Positions 8,353 through 17,740 of a stretch of 64,000 nt of DNA are shown here, piece after piece. Location: the NCBI RefSeq assembly GCF_013363995.1, contig NZ_JABWGO010000003.1, forward strand, positions 186,001 through 250,000, read 5' to 3'. Numbering within the stretch: position 1 is the stretch's first letter; every line of letters starts with the position of its first letter. The translations under genes and the position numbers were made by a program. The notes under the pieces were generated by a model. That model did no database searches, had not been told where the DNA came from, and saw nothing but the letters and a program-made list of their open reading frames with translations. Source of the DNA: Nonomuraea rhodomycinica. GTDB taxonomy: Bacteria > Actinomycetota > Actinomycetes > Streptosporangiales > Streptosporangiaceae.

Positions 8353-9468
8353 TCACCGGGCGAGGGCGGGCGACGCCGGGCGGGACCGCAGCCGCACCCA
8401 GTGGACGTCGTCGGCCCGCGTGCCGTCCCGCGTCAGGAACAGCTCCCGGTGCACGCACTCCTTCTCGAACCCGGCCCGCCGCAGCACGGCGTGCGACGCC
8501 TCGTTGGCCGCGTTCGTGCCGGCCGTGACCCGGTGCAGCGGGGTGTGCGCGAACGCCCAGTCCACCAGCAGCCGTACGGAGCGCGTCATGAGGCCGCGGC
8601 CGCGGAACTCCTCCAGCAGCGAGTAGCCCACCATGGCCTGCCCCATCACCGGCGTCACCTGCATGAGCTGCACGTGCCCCGCGAACGCCCCGGACGCGGC
8701 GTCGCGGATCGCCAGCTCGATCCGCTGCCCGGTCACCCACCAGTAGCCGGTGTTGCGGCAGCGCCGCTCGATCTCCTCCAGCGTGGCCACCGGGCCCACC
8801 GCGTAGACCACCGTGCTGGCCTCGGCCATCATCCGCTGGAAGTCCCGGGCGTCGCCGACCTCCATGGGCGTGAGCCGGACCACGCCGTCGGTCAGCTCGC
8901 CGCCCTCGAACGGCGGCAGGTACGACGGCGCCTCCTCGCCCGCGTCCAGCGCCAGCCGCCCGAACAGGACGAGGTCGGTCAGCCGCCCGTCACGCGTCTC
9001 CCGCGCGTCGCGCAGCCGCCCCTCCTCCCGGAAGCCGGCCTTCAGCGCCACCCGCAGCGACGAGAGGTTCTCCACCTCCGCCTTCAGCTCCACCCGGTGG
9101 ACGCCCTGGTCGAACAGCCACTGGGTCACCGCCCGCACGGCCGCCGTGGCCACGCCCTTGCCCCGCGCCCACGGCGCGACCAGGTAGCCGATCTCGACCG
9201 CGCCCCACCGGTCGGGCGGCGACACGCGCACCGCCCCGGCGTAGGCGCCGTTCTCGGCGACGGTGAACTCGGCGCCGCCCTCCTCCCACGTGCGCGCCGC
9301 CACGGCCAGGTGGTCGCGGGCGTCCTGCTCGGTGTACGGGGTCGGCAGCACGGGCAGGAAGCGCGCGGTCACCGGGTCGCCGCACGTGGCGGTCATCGCC
9401 TCCACGTCGGCCTCCTCGGGCGCGCGCAGGACGAGGGATCCGGTGGACAGGACGGCACGAGGCAGCAT
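8353..9468 (-). CDS. Tandem GNAT N-acetyltransferase (RimJ/RimL type)
   Basis: A 371-aa protein made of two GNAT domains. The first (about 8-175) has the acetyl-CoA pyrophosphate loop RGKGVA at 102-107; the second (about 190-371) has RGRGLM at 289-294. Both contain RimJ/RimL-like features, so the likely reaction is acetyl transfer to an amino group of a protein or small molecule; the acceptor is unknown. The ATG lies 6 nt after a TATGTA -10 box on the minus strand, giving a leaderless mRNA divergent from trmI. Confidence 0.9.
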   Translation of the reverse strand: MLPRAVLSTGSLVLRAPEEADVEAMTATCGDPVTARFLPVLPTPYTEQDARDHLAVAARTWEEGGAEFTVAENGAYAGAVRVSPPDRWGAVEIGYLVAPWARGKGVATAAVRAVTQWLFDQGVHRVELKAEVENLSSLRVALKAGFREEGRLRDARETRDGRLTDLVLFGRLALDAGEEAPSYLPPFEGGELTDGVVRLTPMEVGDARDFQRMMAEASTVVYAVGPVATLEEIERRCRNTGYWWVTGQRIELAIRDAASGAFAGHVQLMQVTPVMGQAMVGYSLLEEFRGRGLMTRSVRLLVDWAFAHTPLHRVTAGTNAANEASHAVLRRAGFEKECVHRELFLTRDGTRADDVHWVRLRSRPASPALAR

Positions 9469-9474
9469 GACCCA

Positions 9475-9480
9475 TACATA
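9475..9480 (-). promoter_or_regulatory. -10 box TATGTA of the GNAT gene
   Basis: The minus-strand hexamer ends 6 nt before the ATG at 9468. It is divergent from, and only about 30 bp from, the trmI -10 box. Confidence 0.5.
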
Positions 9481-9510
9481 TCGCGCGTCAGAGGCCGGTC
9501 GAAAGCCCTA

Positions 9511-9516
9511 TAACCT
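9511..9516 (+). promoter_or_regulatory. -10 box TAACCT of trmI
   Basis: The hexamer lies within CCCTATAACCTTGCC and ends 7 nt before the ATG at 9524. The gene therefore looks leaderless; there is no Shine-Dalgarno. Confidence 0.5.
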
Positions 9517-9523
9517 TGCCGCC

Positions 9524-10384
9524 ATGGGTTTCCGCAGGCATGGGCCGTTCCAGGTGGGGGATCAGGTGCAGCTCACCGACCCCAAGAACAAGCGTCACAC
9601 GTTCACGCTCAAGCAGGACGGCGTCTTCCACACGCACAAGGGCGCCATCCCGCACAGCGACCTGATCGGGCAGCCGGAGGGCTCCGTGGTGCGCTCCTCG
9701 GGCGGCACCCAGTACCTCGCGTTCCGGCACCTGCTGCAGGACTACACCCTGGCGATGCCGCGCGGCGCCGCGGTGATCTACCCGAAGGACGCCTCGATGA
9801 TCGTCGGCATGGCCGACATCTTCCCGGGCGCCCGGGTCATCGAGGCGGGGGTCGGGTCGGGCGCGCTGACCTGCTTCCTGCTGCGGGCCGTCGGCCCCGA
9901 GGGGCACGTCACCTCCTACGAGCGCCGCCAGGACTTCGCCGACGTCGCCCGCGGCAACGTGGAGAAGTTCTTCGGCACCGAGGAGGACGGCCCGCTGGCC
10001 AACTGGCGGCTGGTCGTCGGCGACCTCGTCGCCTCGATCGACGAGGTCGACGTCGACCGCGTCATCCTCGACATGCTGGCCCCGTGGGAGTGCGTGGACG
10101 CCGCCGCCAAGGCGCTGACGCCCGGGGGAGTGATCTGCTGCTACGTGGCGACGACCACGCAGATGTCCAAGACCGTCGAGGTTATCCGCGATCACGGGAG
10201 TTTCACGGAGCCCCATGCGTGGGAGACCCTGGTTCGCGACTGGCATGTCGAAGGACTCGCCGTACGGCCCGATCACCGGATGATCGGCCACACGGGGTTC
10301 CTCGTCACCGCCCGCCGCATGGCGGACGGCGTCACACCCCCGCCACGTCGCCGACGACCGAAGGGAACCACCGAAGAACTATGA
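9524..10384 (+). CDS. trmI: tRNA (adenine-N1)-methyltransferase TrmI
   Basis: A 286-aa SAM-dependent enzyme that makes m1A58 in the T-loop of tRNA. It has the small N-terminal beta domain (1-80, FQVGDQVQLTDPKNKRHTF), the SAM-binding motif ARVIEAGVGSGALTC, and the family segments DVDRVILDMLAPWE and PGGVICCYVATTTQM. The ATG at 9524 matches the family N-terminus; upstream in-frame codons run through the promoter. This gene commonly sits just upstream of mpa in actinobacterial proteasome loci. Confidence 0.94.
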   Translation: MGFRRHGPFQVGDQVQLTDPKNKRHTFTLKQDGVFHTHKGAIPHSDLIGQPEGSVVRSSGGTQYLAFRHLLQDYTLAMPRGAAVIYPKDASMIVGMADIFPGARVIEAGVGSGALTCFLLRAVGPEGHVTSYERRQDFADVARGNVEKFFGTEEDGPLANWRLVVGDLVASIDEVDVDRVILDMLAPWECVDAAAKALTPGGVICCYVATTTQMSKTVEVIRDHGSFTEPHAWETLVRDWHVEGLAVRPDHRMIGHTGFLVTARRMADGVTPPPRRRRPKGTTEEL

Positions 10385-10491
10385 CAATTCGGCCACGAGG
10401 CTTCTTTGGTGCGTGAGACGGGAACAAGCCGCCGGGTTACCGCGCTGGCAGGATTAAACGCACAATCGAGGATTATTCACCGAACACTGAA

Positions 10492-10510
10492 TGTCACTCT
10501 ACGAACACTG
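10492..10510 (+). promoter_or_regulatory. Motif shared with the prcB upstream region
   Basis: TGTCACTCTACGAACACTG, about 80 nt upstream of mpa, differs at two positions from the sequence at 17703-17721 before prcB. Its CGAACACTG end is also repeated 21 nt upstream (10481-10489), a spacing of two helical turns. It may be a shared operator or promoter element for the proteasome genes. Confidence 0.5.
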
Positions 10511-10588
10511 CCCGGCCAGGTTACGGAGGGGCCCGAGATAGGTAAGGTCCTAAGTAGTCGCCCTCGACTGGGAAGGAGGTGACGGGGC

Positions 10589-12352
10589 GTGGCAGCTCGC
10601 GATGATGCAGAGGCTCGAGCCGCGCAGCGCGAACGGGAGGTCGCTGATCTTTCAACACAGGTCTCCTTCCTGCAGGAGGAGATCACCGCGCTGAGGCGGA
10701 AGCTGGCCGAGTCACCCCGTCAGGCCAGAGTCCTCGAAGAGCGCCTTCACGAGGCGCAGGCGAACCTCGCGGCCGTCACCGGCCAGAACGAGCGCCTGGT
10801 CGCCACGTTGAAGGAGGCACGGGACCAGATCGTCGCCCTCAAGGAGGAGGTCGACCGGCTGGCGCAGCCGCCATCCGGCTTCGGCACCTTCCTGGAGGCC
10901 CGCGAAGACGGCACGATCGAGGTGTTCACCGGCGGCCGCAAGCTGCGGGTGAACGTCAGCCCGGCCGTCGACGTCGACTCGCTGCGGCGTGGCCAGGAGG
11001 TCATGCTCAACGAGGCCCTCAACGTGGTCGAGGCCCTCGGCTACGAAGAGGTCGGCGAGATCGTCATGCTCAAGGAGCTCCTCGACGAGGGCAAGCGCGC
11101 CCTGGTCATCTCGCACGCCGACGAGGAGCGCGTGGTCCGCCTGGCCGACTCGCTGGTGGGCCAGCCGATCCGAGCCGGCGACTCCCTTCTGCTGGAGCCC
11201 CGCTCCGGCTACGTCTACGAGCGCATCCCCAAGTCCGAGGTCGAGGAGCTCGTCCTGGAGGAGGTCCCCGACATCTCCTACGAGGAGATCGGCGGCCTGT
11301 CCCGGCAGATCGAGCAGATCCGCGACGCCATCGAACTGCCCTACCTGCACGCCGACCTGTTCCGCGAGCACCAGCTGCGCCCGCCCAAGGGCGTGCTGCT
11401 CTACGGCCCTCCCGGCTGCGGCAAGACGCTCATCGCCAAGGCGGTCGCCAACTCCCTGGCCAAGCAGGTCGCGGAGAAGACCGGCCAGTCCGGCAAGAGC
11501 TTCTTCCTCAACATCAAGGGCCCCGAGCTGCTCAACAAGTACGTCGGCGAGACCGAGCGGCACATCCGCCTGGTCTTCCAGCGGGCCCGGGAGAAGGCCT
11601 CCGAGGGCACTCCCGTCATCGTGTTCTTCGACGAGATGGACTCGATCTTCCGCACCCGCGGCTCGGGCGTGTCCTCCGACGTCGAGAACACCATCGTCCC
11701 GCAGCTGCTGTCGGAGATCGACGGCGTCGAGGGACTGGAGAACGTCATCGTCATCGGCGCCTCCAACCGCGAGGACATGATCGACCCGGCGATCCTGCGG
11801 CCCGGCCGCCTGGACGTCAAGATCAAGATTGAGCGGCCGGACGCCGAGGCGGCCAAGGACATCTTCTCCAAGTACCTCGTCGCGGACCTCCCGCTGCACC
11901 CGGAGGACCTCTCCGAGCACGGCGGCTCCCGCGAGGCGACCATCCACGGCATGATCCAGAGCGTCGTCGAGCGCATGTACACCGAGAGCGAGGAGAACCG
12001 CTTCCTCGAGGTGACCTACGCCAACGGCGACAAGGAAGTCCTCTACTTCAAGGACTTCAACTCCGGCGCGATGATCCAGAACATCGTCGACCGGGGCAAG
12101 AAGATGGCCATCAAGCAGTTCCTCGAGAGCGGCCAGAAGGGCCTGCGGGTGCAGCACCTGCTCACGGCCTGCGTGGACGAGTTCTCCGAGAACGAGGACC
12201 TGCCCAACACCACCAACCCCGACGACTGGGCCCGCATCTCCGGCAAGAAGGGCGAGCGGATCGTCTACATCCGCACCCTCGTCTCCGGCAAGCAGGGCGC
12301 CGAGGCCGGCCGTTCCATCGACACCGTCGCCAACACCGGCCAGTACCTGTAA
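10589..12352 (+). CDS. mpa: Proteasome-associated AAA ATPase Mpa/ARC
   Basis: A 587-aa hexameric unfoldase that recognises pupylated proteins and feeds them to the 20S proteasome. The N-terminal coiled coil (about 5-95) binds Pup. It is followed by OB domains (about 96-230) and the AAA domain with Walker A GPPGCGKT at 273-280, Walker B FFDEMD (D348, E349) and the arginine-finger region [11 protein letters not shown]. The C-terminus ends GQYL, the conserved tail that docks on the 20S core. The GTG start has a near-ideal GGAAGGAGGTGA (10571-10582). A strong terminator follows. Confidence 0.97.
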   Translation: MAARDDAEARAAQREREVADLSTQVSFLQEEITALRRKLAESPRQARVLEERLHEAQANLAAVTGQNERLVATLKEARDQIVALKEEVDRLAQPPSGFGTFLEAREDGTIEVFTGGRKLRVNVSPAVDVDSLRRGQEVMLNEALNVVEALGYEEVGEIVMLKELLDEGKRALVISHADEERVVRLADSLVGQPIRAGDSLLLEPRSGYVYERIPKSEVEELVLEEVPDISYEEIGGLSRQIEQIRDAIELPYLHADLFREHQLRPPKGVLLYGPPGCGKTLIAKAVANSLAKQVAEKTGQSGKSFFLNIKGPELLNKYVGETERHIRLVFQRAREKASEGTPVIVFFDEMDSIFRTRGSGVSSDVENTIVPQLLSEIDGVEGLENVIVIGASNREDMIDPAILRPGRLDVKIKIERPDAEAAKDIFSKYLVADLPLHPEDLSEHGGSREATIHGMIQSVVERMYTESEENRFLEVTYANGDKEVLYFKDFNSGAMIQNIVDRGKKMAIKQFLESGQKGLRVQHLLTACVDEFSENEDLPNTTNPDDWARISGKKGERIVYIRTLVSGKQGAEAGRSIDTVANTGQYL

Positions 12353-12373
12353 TCGCGACCTCGTCACCTCGAA

Positions 12374-12405
12374 GAGGGCCGCGCGGATCCACCCGCGCGG
12401 CCCTC
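12374..12405. terminator. Hairpin terminator after mpa
   Basis: A perfect 13-bp GC-rich stem (12374-12386 / 12393-12405) with a 6-nt loop, starting 22 nt after the mpa stop. It suggests mpa is largely transcribed apart from the rest of the locus. Confidence 0.75.
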
Positions 12406-12496
12406 TCGCGTTCCCGCCCCGAGCCAAAATCCGGACATGGCGTGTGAAAGCTGTGACTGGCGGGAACCGAAGTGATCGTCGCGACGTCCAAAGGGC

Positions 12497-13639
12497 GTGC
12501 ATCACCACCACCGGCCGCGCCGCGCCCGAGGAACCCGAGGCACCCGAGGAGACGGCAGGCTGGCGGAGCTCGACCTGCTGAGGTTCGTCGCCGCCCTGGC
12601 CGTGCTCGCCTTCCACTACCTCGTCGCCTACGCCTCCGTGTGGGGCGAGCGGCCCGCCGAGCTGTTCCCCGCCGCCGCGCCCTTCGCCGGCCTCGGCATC
12701 CTCGGCGTCGAGCTGTTCTTCGTCATCAGCGGCTTCGTCATCCTCATGAGCGCGTGGGGCCGCTCGCTGGGCGCCTTCGCCCGGTCCCGGCTCGTCCGCC
12801 TCTACCCGGCGTACTGGCTGAGCCTGGCCGCCGTCGCGGCCCTGTACGGCCTCACCGACGCCAAGGCGCTCGACCCGAGACTCAGCCCCGGCGACTACGC
12901 CGTCAACGCCACCATGTTCCAGCGGCTGTTCGGCGTCACCGACGCCGCCGGCGTCTACTGGTCGCTCTGGGCCGAGCTGCGCTTCTACCTGATCATGGCG
13001 GTCCTCGTCGTCATCGGCGTCACCTACGGACGCGTGCTCGTCCTCGGCGGCCTCTGGCTCGCCGCCGCGCTCGGCGCCGAACTGCTCGGCAACGACCTCC
13101 TCAACGAGATCGTCATGCCGCGCTACGCCCCGTACTTCGTCGCCGGCATGGCCCTCTACCTCATCCACAAGCACGGCAGCGCCTGGTTGCCCTGGCTCTA
13201 CGTCGTGGCCGGCTGGGCGATGTCCCTCCACGCCGCACTCGAACGCGTCCACGGCCGCATCAAGGTCGCCGGCTTCAAGAACATGCCCGTCACCGACGTC
13301 TCCGTGATCGTCACCATCACGGTCGTCTTCGCCGTGATGGCGCTGGTCGCGCTCGGCCTCCTCCGGCTCAGACCCTCCAAGGTCCTCACCGCGCTCGGCT
13401 CGACCACCTACCCCCTCTACCTGCTCCACTCCGCCGTCGCCGTCGCGCTCGTCCCGCGGCTCACCGGCGCCCTCCCGCCCTGGCTCACCGCCACCGTCAC
13501 CGCGCTGGCGGCGATCGTCCTGTCGTATCTCGTCTACACCTTTGCCGAACGCCCGATCCAGCGTCTCCTCAGGCCCCGCCGCACAGCAGCGGCCCACCCG
13601 GCCCCGGCCGTACAGGTCGAAAAGGCGTCGGTGCCATAA
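12497..13639 (+). CDS. Acyltransferase family 3 membrane protein
   Basis: A 380-aa integral membrane O-acyltransferase of the OafA/NolL type. It starts with a short basic cytosolic leader, then the family N-terminus ELDLLRFVAALAVLAFHYLV with the catalytic His, ELFFVISGFVILM, and RLVRLYPAYWLSLA. About ten hydrophobic segments follow, and the end is STTYPLYLLHSAVAV...FAERPIQR. It probably acylates a cell-wall or secreted carbohydrate; the substrate is unknown. It has no known link with pupylation although it sits between mpa and dop. Several GTG codons could serve as start. Confidence 0.9.
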   Translation: MHHHHRPRRARGTRGTRGDGRLAELDLLRFVAALAVLAFHYLVAYASVWGERPAELFPAAAPFAGLGILGVELFFVISGFVILMSAWGRSLGAFARSRLVRLYPAYWLSLAAVAALYGLTDAKALDPRLSPGDYAVNATMFQRLFGVTDAAGVYWSLWAELRFYLIMAVLVVIGVTYGRVLVLGGLWLAAALGAELLGNDLLNEIVMPRYAPYFVAGMALYLIHKHGSAWLPWLYVVAGWAMSLHAALERVHGRIKVAGFKNMPVTDVSVIVTITVVFAVMALVALGLLRLRPSKVLTALGSTTYPLYLLHSAVAVALVPRLTGALPPWLTATVTALAAIVLSYLVYTFAERPIQRLLRPRRTAAAHPAPAVQVEKASVP

Positions 13640-13725
13640 CTCTGTGACCCTGGGGCACTGTGAAGGGCATAGGCTCGGGCATATAAACGGCGGATAGGCA
13701 GATCCGGACGAACAGAGGGTGTTGC

Positions 13726-15240
13726 ATGACGGTGCGTCGGGTGATGGGCATCGAGACCGAGTACGGCATCTCCGTACCAGGTCAGCCGGGCGCCAACGCG
13801 ATGGTGACCTCCTCGCAGGTGGTGAACGCCTACCTGGCGGCCTCGGCGGCACGTGCGCGCAGGGCCCGCTGGGACTTCGAGGAGGAGAACCCCCTCCGCG
13901 ACGCCCGCGGCTTCGACCTCGCACGAGAGGTCGCCGACCCCAGCCAGCTCACCGACGAGGACCTCGGCCTGGCCAACGTCATCCTCACCAACGGCGCCCG
14001 CCTCTACGTCGACCACGCCCACCCCGAGTACTCCACCCCCGAGTGCACCAACCCCCGCGCCGCGGTCATCTGGGACAAGGCCGGCGAACGCGTCATGTAC
14101 GACGCCGCGCAGCGCGCCTCCGCCATCCCGTCCAACGCGCCCATCCAGCTCTACAAGAACAACACCGACGCCAAGGGCGCCTCCTACGGCTGTCACGAGA
14201 ACTACCTGATGCGGCGCGCCACCCCGTTCGCCGACATCGTCCGCCACCTCACCCCCTTCTTCGTCAGCCGCCAGGTCGTCACCGGCGCCGGCAAGGTCGG
14301 CATCGGTCAGGACTCACGCGGCGAGGGCTTCCAGATCAGCCAGCGCGCCGACTTCTTCGAGGTCGAGGTCGGACTGGAGACCACCCTCAAGCGGCCCATC
14401 ATCAACACCCGCGACGAACCCCACGCCGACCCCGAGAAGTACCGGCGGCTGCACGTCATCATCGGCGACGCCAACATGTCCGAGATCTCCACCTATCTGA
14501 AGCTCGGCACCACGGCACTCGTCCTCGCCATGATCGAGGACGGCTTCATCACCCGCGACCTCGCCGTGGACAACCCGGTCCAGGCGCTGCGCGCCGTCTC
14601 CCACGACCCCACCTGCCGCTACGAGATCTCCATGCGCGACGGCCGCCGGCTGACCGCCGTCCAGCTCCAGATGGAGTACCTCGACCAGGCGCGCAAGTAC
14701 GTCGAGGAGCGCGGCACCGCACAGGAGGAGATGAACAAGGACATCCTCGACCGCTGGGAGTCCGTGCTCACCCGCCTGGCCGAGGACCCCATGCAGCTGT
14801 CCCGCGAGCTCGACTGGGTCGCCAAGCTGGAACTGCTGGAGGGCTACCGCACCCGCGACAACCTGCCCTGGTCCCACTCCAGGCTCCAGCTCGTGGACCT
14901 CCAGTACTCCGACATCCGGCCCGACCGCGGCCTGTACAACCGCCTCGTCGCCCGCGGCCGCATCCAGCGCCTCGTCACCGAGGACGAGGTCCAGCGGGCC
15001 GTGGAGAACCCGCCGACCGACACCCGCGCCTACTTCCGCGGGCGCTGCCTGCGTCAGTACAGCGAATCCGTCGCCGCCGCCTCCTGGGACTCCGTCATCT
15101 TCGACATCCCCGGCCGCGAGTCCCTGCAGCGGGTCCCCACCCTGGAGCCGCTGCGCGGCACGAAGGCCCACGTGGGCGAGCTGTTCGACCGCTGCCGCAC
15201 CGCCGCCGACCTGGTCGCGGCCCTCACCGGCGGCGACTGA
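13726..15240 (+). CDS. dop: Pup deamidase/depupylase Dop
   Basis: A 504-aa enzyme that converts the C-terminal Gln of Pup to Glu and also removes Pup from substrates. The nucleotide-binding motif MGIETEYG is at 7-14. The Dop-specific loop (about residues 35-75) is present, which separates it from PafA. The catalytic Asp lies in [11 protein letters not shown] (about D96). The body is carboxylate-amine-ligase-like ([28 protein letters not shown]). The ATG follows AGAGGGTGTTGC. Its length matches the family. It acts on Pup encoded 0.6 kb downstream. Confidence 0.97.
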   Translation: MTVRRVMGIETEYGISVPGQPGANAMVTSSQVVNAYLAASAARARRARWDFEEENPLRDARGFDLAREVADPSQLTDEDLGLANVILTNGARLYVDHAHPEYSTPECTNPRAAVIWDKAGERVMYDAAQRASAIPSNAPIQLYKNNTDAKGASYGCHENYLMRRATPFADIVRHLTPFFVSRQVVTGAGKVGIGQDSRGEGFQISQRADFFEVEVGLETTLKRPIINTRDEPHADPEKYRRLHVIIGDANMSEISTYLKLGTTALVLAMIEDGFITRDLAVDNPVQALRAVSHDPTCRYEISMRDGRRLTAVQLQMEYLDQARKYVEERGTAQEEMNKDILDRWESVLTRLAEDPMQLSRELDWVAKLELLEGYRTRDNLPWSHSRLQLVDLQYSDIRPDRGLYNRLVARGRIQRLVTEDEVQRAVENPPTDTRAYFRGRCLRQYSESVAAASWDSVIFDIPGRESLQRVPTLEPLRGTKAHVGELFDRCRTAADLVAALTGGD

Positions 15241-15256
15241 CCTCTCCGCGCGTACG

Positions 15257-15293
15257 CGAACGGCGCCCCGGAACCCGTCCGGGGCGCCGTTCG
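15257..15293. terminator. Bidirectional terminator between dop and the convergent membrane gene
   Basis: A perfect 16-bp stem (15257-15272 / 15278-15293) with a 5-nt loop, placed between two convergent stop codons (15240 and 15316). It can serve both strands. Confidence 0.8.
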
Positions 15294-15315
15294 CCGATCT
15301 CCGGCGTGACCGCTC

Positions 15316-15723
15316 TCAGATCAGCAGCCCCACGCCCAGCGTCAGCGCGCCCACCGCCAGGCAGGCCCCGCCCGCCACGGTGAGCCCGATCAGGCGGCTC
15401 GGCCTCGTGTCGGACGGCCGGATGACCGACAGGAAGAAGCCCAGGGGCATGAGGATGGGCGCCGCCACGACGAGCAGGCGCACCAGCCACTTCAGGCCCT
15501 CCGGCAGGCCGGTCTGGTCCACGTAGAGCATGGCCACCAGGCTGAACAGCACCAGCACGCCCGCGTGGGCGTGCCCGGCGCGCCACAGGCCGCGCCGCAC
15601 GGGGTTGTCGATGTAGCCCGGGACGCCCCGCATGAGGAACTTCAGCAAGGTGACGCCGCCGAAGGCGATCGTCGGCACGGTGATGAGCAGCACACCGGCC
15701 ATGGTGAGGGAAGCGGGGGACAC
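15316..15723 (-). CDS. Four-TM membrane protein of unknown function
   Basis: A 135-aa protein with about four hydrophobic helices (5-30, 50-70, 80-102, 112-135) and a conserved-looking LWRAGHAHAGVLVL segment carrying two His. The GTG start has GGAGG 6 nt upstream. It is divergent from pup and interrupts the usual dop-pup order. I do not recognise a function. Confidence 0.75.
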   Translation of the reverse strand: MSPASLTMAGVLLITVPTIAFGGVTLLKFLMRGVPGYIDNPVRRGLWRAGHAHAGVLVLFSLVAMLYVDQTGLPEGLKWLVRLLVVAAPILMPLGFFLSVIRPSDTRPSRLIGLTVAGGACLAVGALTLGVGLLI

Positions 15724-15870
15724 GTGAACCTCCAGGCAGAGCAGCGCGAACGCATTGGATAGTACAGCTATCTAGACAAACCGGCAAGATCGCCTGCCGA
15801 TCGGCGCGAAATGTCGTCCGGTTCGGGGAAGATAAGCCTCAAGAGGCAGTCCCCCGAGTGGAGGTACGAC

Positions 15871-16080
15871 ATGGCGAGCAGGGACACCGGAGGCCAGAAG
15901 CAGGCCGGCCGGCGCGACAGCGACGTCGAGGAGACCGAGGCGTCGGCGGCGTCCGACGTTCAGGAGCGCCAGGAGAAGCTGTCCGACGATGTCGACGCGA
16001 TCCTGGACGAGATCGACGAAGTTCTCGAAGAGAACGCGGAGGAGTTCGTGCGCAGCTACGTCCAAAAGGGCGGCCAGTAG
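15871..16080 (+). CDS. pup: Prokaryotic ubiquitin-like protein Pup
   Basis: A 69-aa, largely disordered protein modifier. The C-terminus is VQKGGQ; the final Gln69 must be deamidated by Dop before PafA can ligate it to substrate lysines. The central region LSDDVDAILDEIDEVLEEN forms the helix that pairs with the Mpa coiled coil. The ATG at 15871 follows GGAGG (15861-15865) and gives the typical family length; an in-frame GTG upstream would add 20 residues without family match. Confidence 0.97.
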   Translation: MASRDTGGQKQAGRRDSDVEETEASAASDVQERQEKLSDDVDAILDEIDEVLEENAEEFVRSYVQKGGQ

Positions 16081-16112
16081 GCAGAACAGACCGGAAAAAT
16101 TGAGACAAGGCC

Positions 16113-16440
16113 GTGGAAAGCGACGAGGGCATGAAGCGGTGCCCGGACTGTGGGGAGGCCACGGCGCTCTCCGAGTTCGGGCGCAACCAGAGCCTGGCCG
16201 ACGGCCGGGCGCGGCACTGCAAGCCCCGCCTCCCCGGCCACGCGTAAGCCCTGCCACACGCTCATACACCACTCTTGCGGCACCGAGGACGACTTCGAGC
16301 GCATACCGGCCGAGCAGGGCGGCCTGTGCGCCATCCGCCGGGTCATCCCGGGCACGTTCGTCGACCGCCGCCACCGCGCCGGCCGCCGACGAGGTGGCCC
16401 GGACGCGGACCTGCCTGCCCTCCATCTGTCGCGGCGTCAC
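16113..16440 (+). pseudogene. Decayed endonuclease VII-like gene
   Basis: A GTG frame (16113-16247, 44 codons) encodes a zinc-finger-like start, MKRCPDCGEATALSEFGRN then ARHCK, and stops early. The next family segment continues in the +1 frame from about 16243: KPCHTL, then FERIPAEQGGLCAIRR and FVDRRHRAGR. This order matches phage T4 endonuclease VII-type proteins (CPxCG finger, then EQGGxCAIC and VDHDH), but the second Cys of CAIC and the VDHDH catalytic motif are altered and the frame is broken. It is therefore probably non-functional. From recollection, some actinomycete loci carry an intact relative between pup and prcB. Confidence 0.6.
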
Positions 16441-16472
16441 GCGCCGGCTGAGGCGCGGGAGCGCCCGGCGTT

Positions 16473-17561
16473 CTATTCGAGGGCGGTCAGGGTGTAGGAG
16501 GTCGCTTCGTCGCCCGGTGGGGCGTACTCGACGGCGACGCCGAGCAGGCGTACGGGGCGGGTGAGGTCGAACCGGCCGAGGACGGCGAGGGCGACGCGGG
16601 TCAGCTCGTCGGGGTCCGTGGTGGGCGCCGGGAGCCGTGATTGGCGCGTGCGGGTGAGGAACGGGGCGAACCTCACCTTGACGGAGACGCGGACGACGGC
16701 GCGTCCGGCGTCGGAGGCGTCGGCGGCGACCTGCCGGGCGAGTGCGGCGACATGGCCGCTGACGGCGGACGGGTCGGTGAGGTCCTGGGGGAAGGTGGTC
16801 TCGCGGCTGTGGCCGCGCGGCACCCACGGGGTGGTGGCCACCTCGGACTCGCCTCTGCCGTGGGCGAGGTGGTGCAGCCAGGGTCCGTTGACGGGGCCGA
16901 AGTGGCGGGCCAGGTCGGCGGGGTCGGCGGCGGCGAGATCGGCGACCGTGCGCAGGCCCAGGCCGGCGAGTTTGCGCGCGGTCTTGGCCCCGATGCCCCA
17001 CAGGGCGTCCGTGGGCCGCTCGTACATCTCCTGCGCCCACGTGGCGGTGGTGAGCCGGTGGACGCCGGCGGGTTTGGCGAAGGCGGAGGCCAGCTTGGCC
17101 TGGTGCTTGTTGTCGCCGATGCCGACGGAGCAGGACAGGCCGGTGGCGGCGAGGACGGCGCGCCGCAGGTCGGCGGCGAGGGCTTCGGGGTCGTCGGTGC
17201 GGGCGCCGATGAACGCCTCGTCCCACCCCCAGACCTCGACCCGGACGGGGAAGCCGCGCAGCGTCGCCATGACCTGTTCGGAGGCGGCCTCGTAGGCGGG
17301 TCTGTCGCTGGGCAGGAAGACCGCCTCGGGGCACAGCCGCAGGGCGGTGCGCAGCGGCATGCCGGAGCGGATGCCGTGCGCGCGCGCCTCGTAGGTGGCG
17401 GTGGCGGCCACGGTGCGCGGGCGGGTGGGGTCGCCGGAGCCGCCCACGACGACGGGCCTGCCGCGCAGCTCGGGGTGGCGCAGGAGCTCCACGGCGGCGA
17501 TGAACTGGTCGAGGTCGACGTGCAGGACCCAGTCCCGCCCGGACTCCTCGGGCCCCGTCAT
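16473..17561 (-). CDS. dinB: Y-family DNA polymerase IV (DinB-like)
   Basis: A 362-aa translesion polymerase. Catalytic acidic residues are in WVLHVDLDQF (D16, D18) and VWGWDEAFIGA; the helix-hairpin-helix segment reads LWGIGAKTARKLAGLGL. The little-finger domain is present, but I see no QxSLF-type beta-clamp-binding motif at the C-terminus, which ends SYTLTALE. The ATG at 17561 matches the family start; the longer frame from 17747 would cross the prcB promoter. It runs opposite to the proteasome genes and lies between pup and prcB. Confidence 0.9.
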   Translation of the reverse strand: MTGPEESGRDWVLHVDLDQFIAAVELLRHPELRGRPVVVGGSGDPTRPRTVAATATYEARAHGIRSGMPLRTALRLCPEAVFLPSDRPAYEAASEQVMATLRGFPVRVEVWGWDEAFIGARTDDPEALAADLRRAVLAATGLSCSVGIGDNKHQAKLASAFAKPAGVHRLTTATWAQEMYERPTDALWGIGAKTARKLAGLGLRTVADLAAADPADLARHFGPVNGPWLHHLAHGRGESEVATTPWVPRGHSRETTFPQDLTDPSAVSGHVAALARQVAADASDAGRAVVRVSVKVRFAPFLTRTRQSRLPAPTTDPDELTRVALAVLGRFDLTRPVRLLGVAVEYAPPGDEATSYTLTALE

Positions 17562-17699
17562 GGTGCCAGTATCGCCTGCCGGGGGCCGGCGGGGCGGGCC
17601 GAGGGACGATGCGGACGTCTGGCGAGTGTAAAGAAACGATCTGGTGACCGGTTCGCCGTGAGCTGATCGTGGGAAGTGCAGACAGCAACACAACATGAG

Positions 17700-17721
17700 T
17701 AGTGTCGCTCTAGGAACACTG
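17700..17721 (+). promoter_or_regulatory. prcB promoter region with mpa-like motif
   Basis: A TAGTGT -10 candidate (17700-17705) overlaps TGTCGCTCTAGGAACACTG (17703-17721), which matches the mpa upstream motif at 17 of 19 positions. The prcB start is 20 nt further on, after GGGAGGGA. Confidence 0.5.
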
Positions 17722-17740
17722 ACCTTTGGGAGGGAGTCGC

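Noticed and set aside
10712..13924. 1070-aa open frame on the minus strand
   Set aside because: Antisense to mpa and dop; low-complexity Gly/Asp/Val/His composition and no family motif. A GC-driven shadow.
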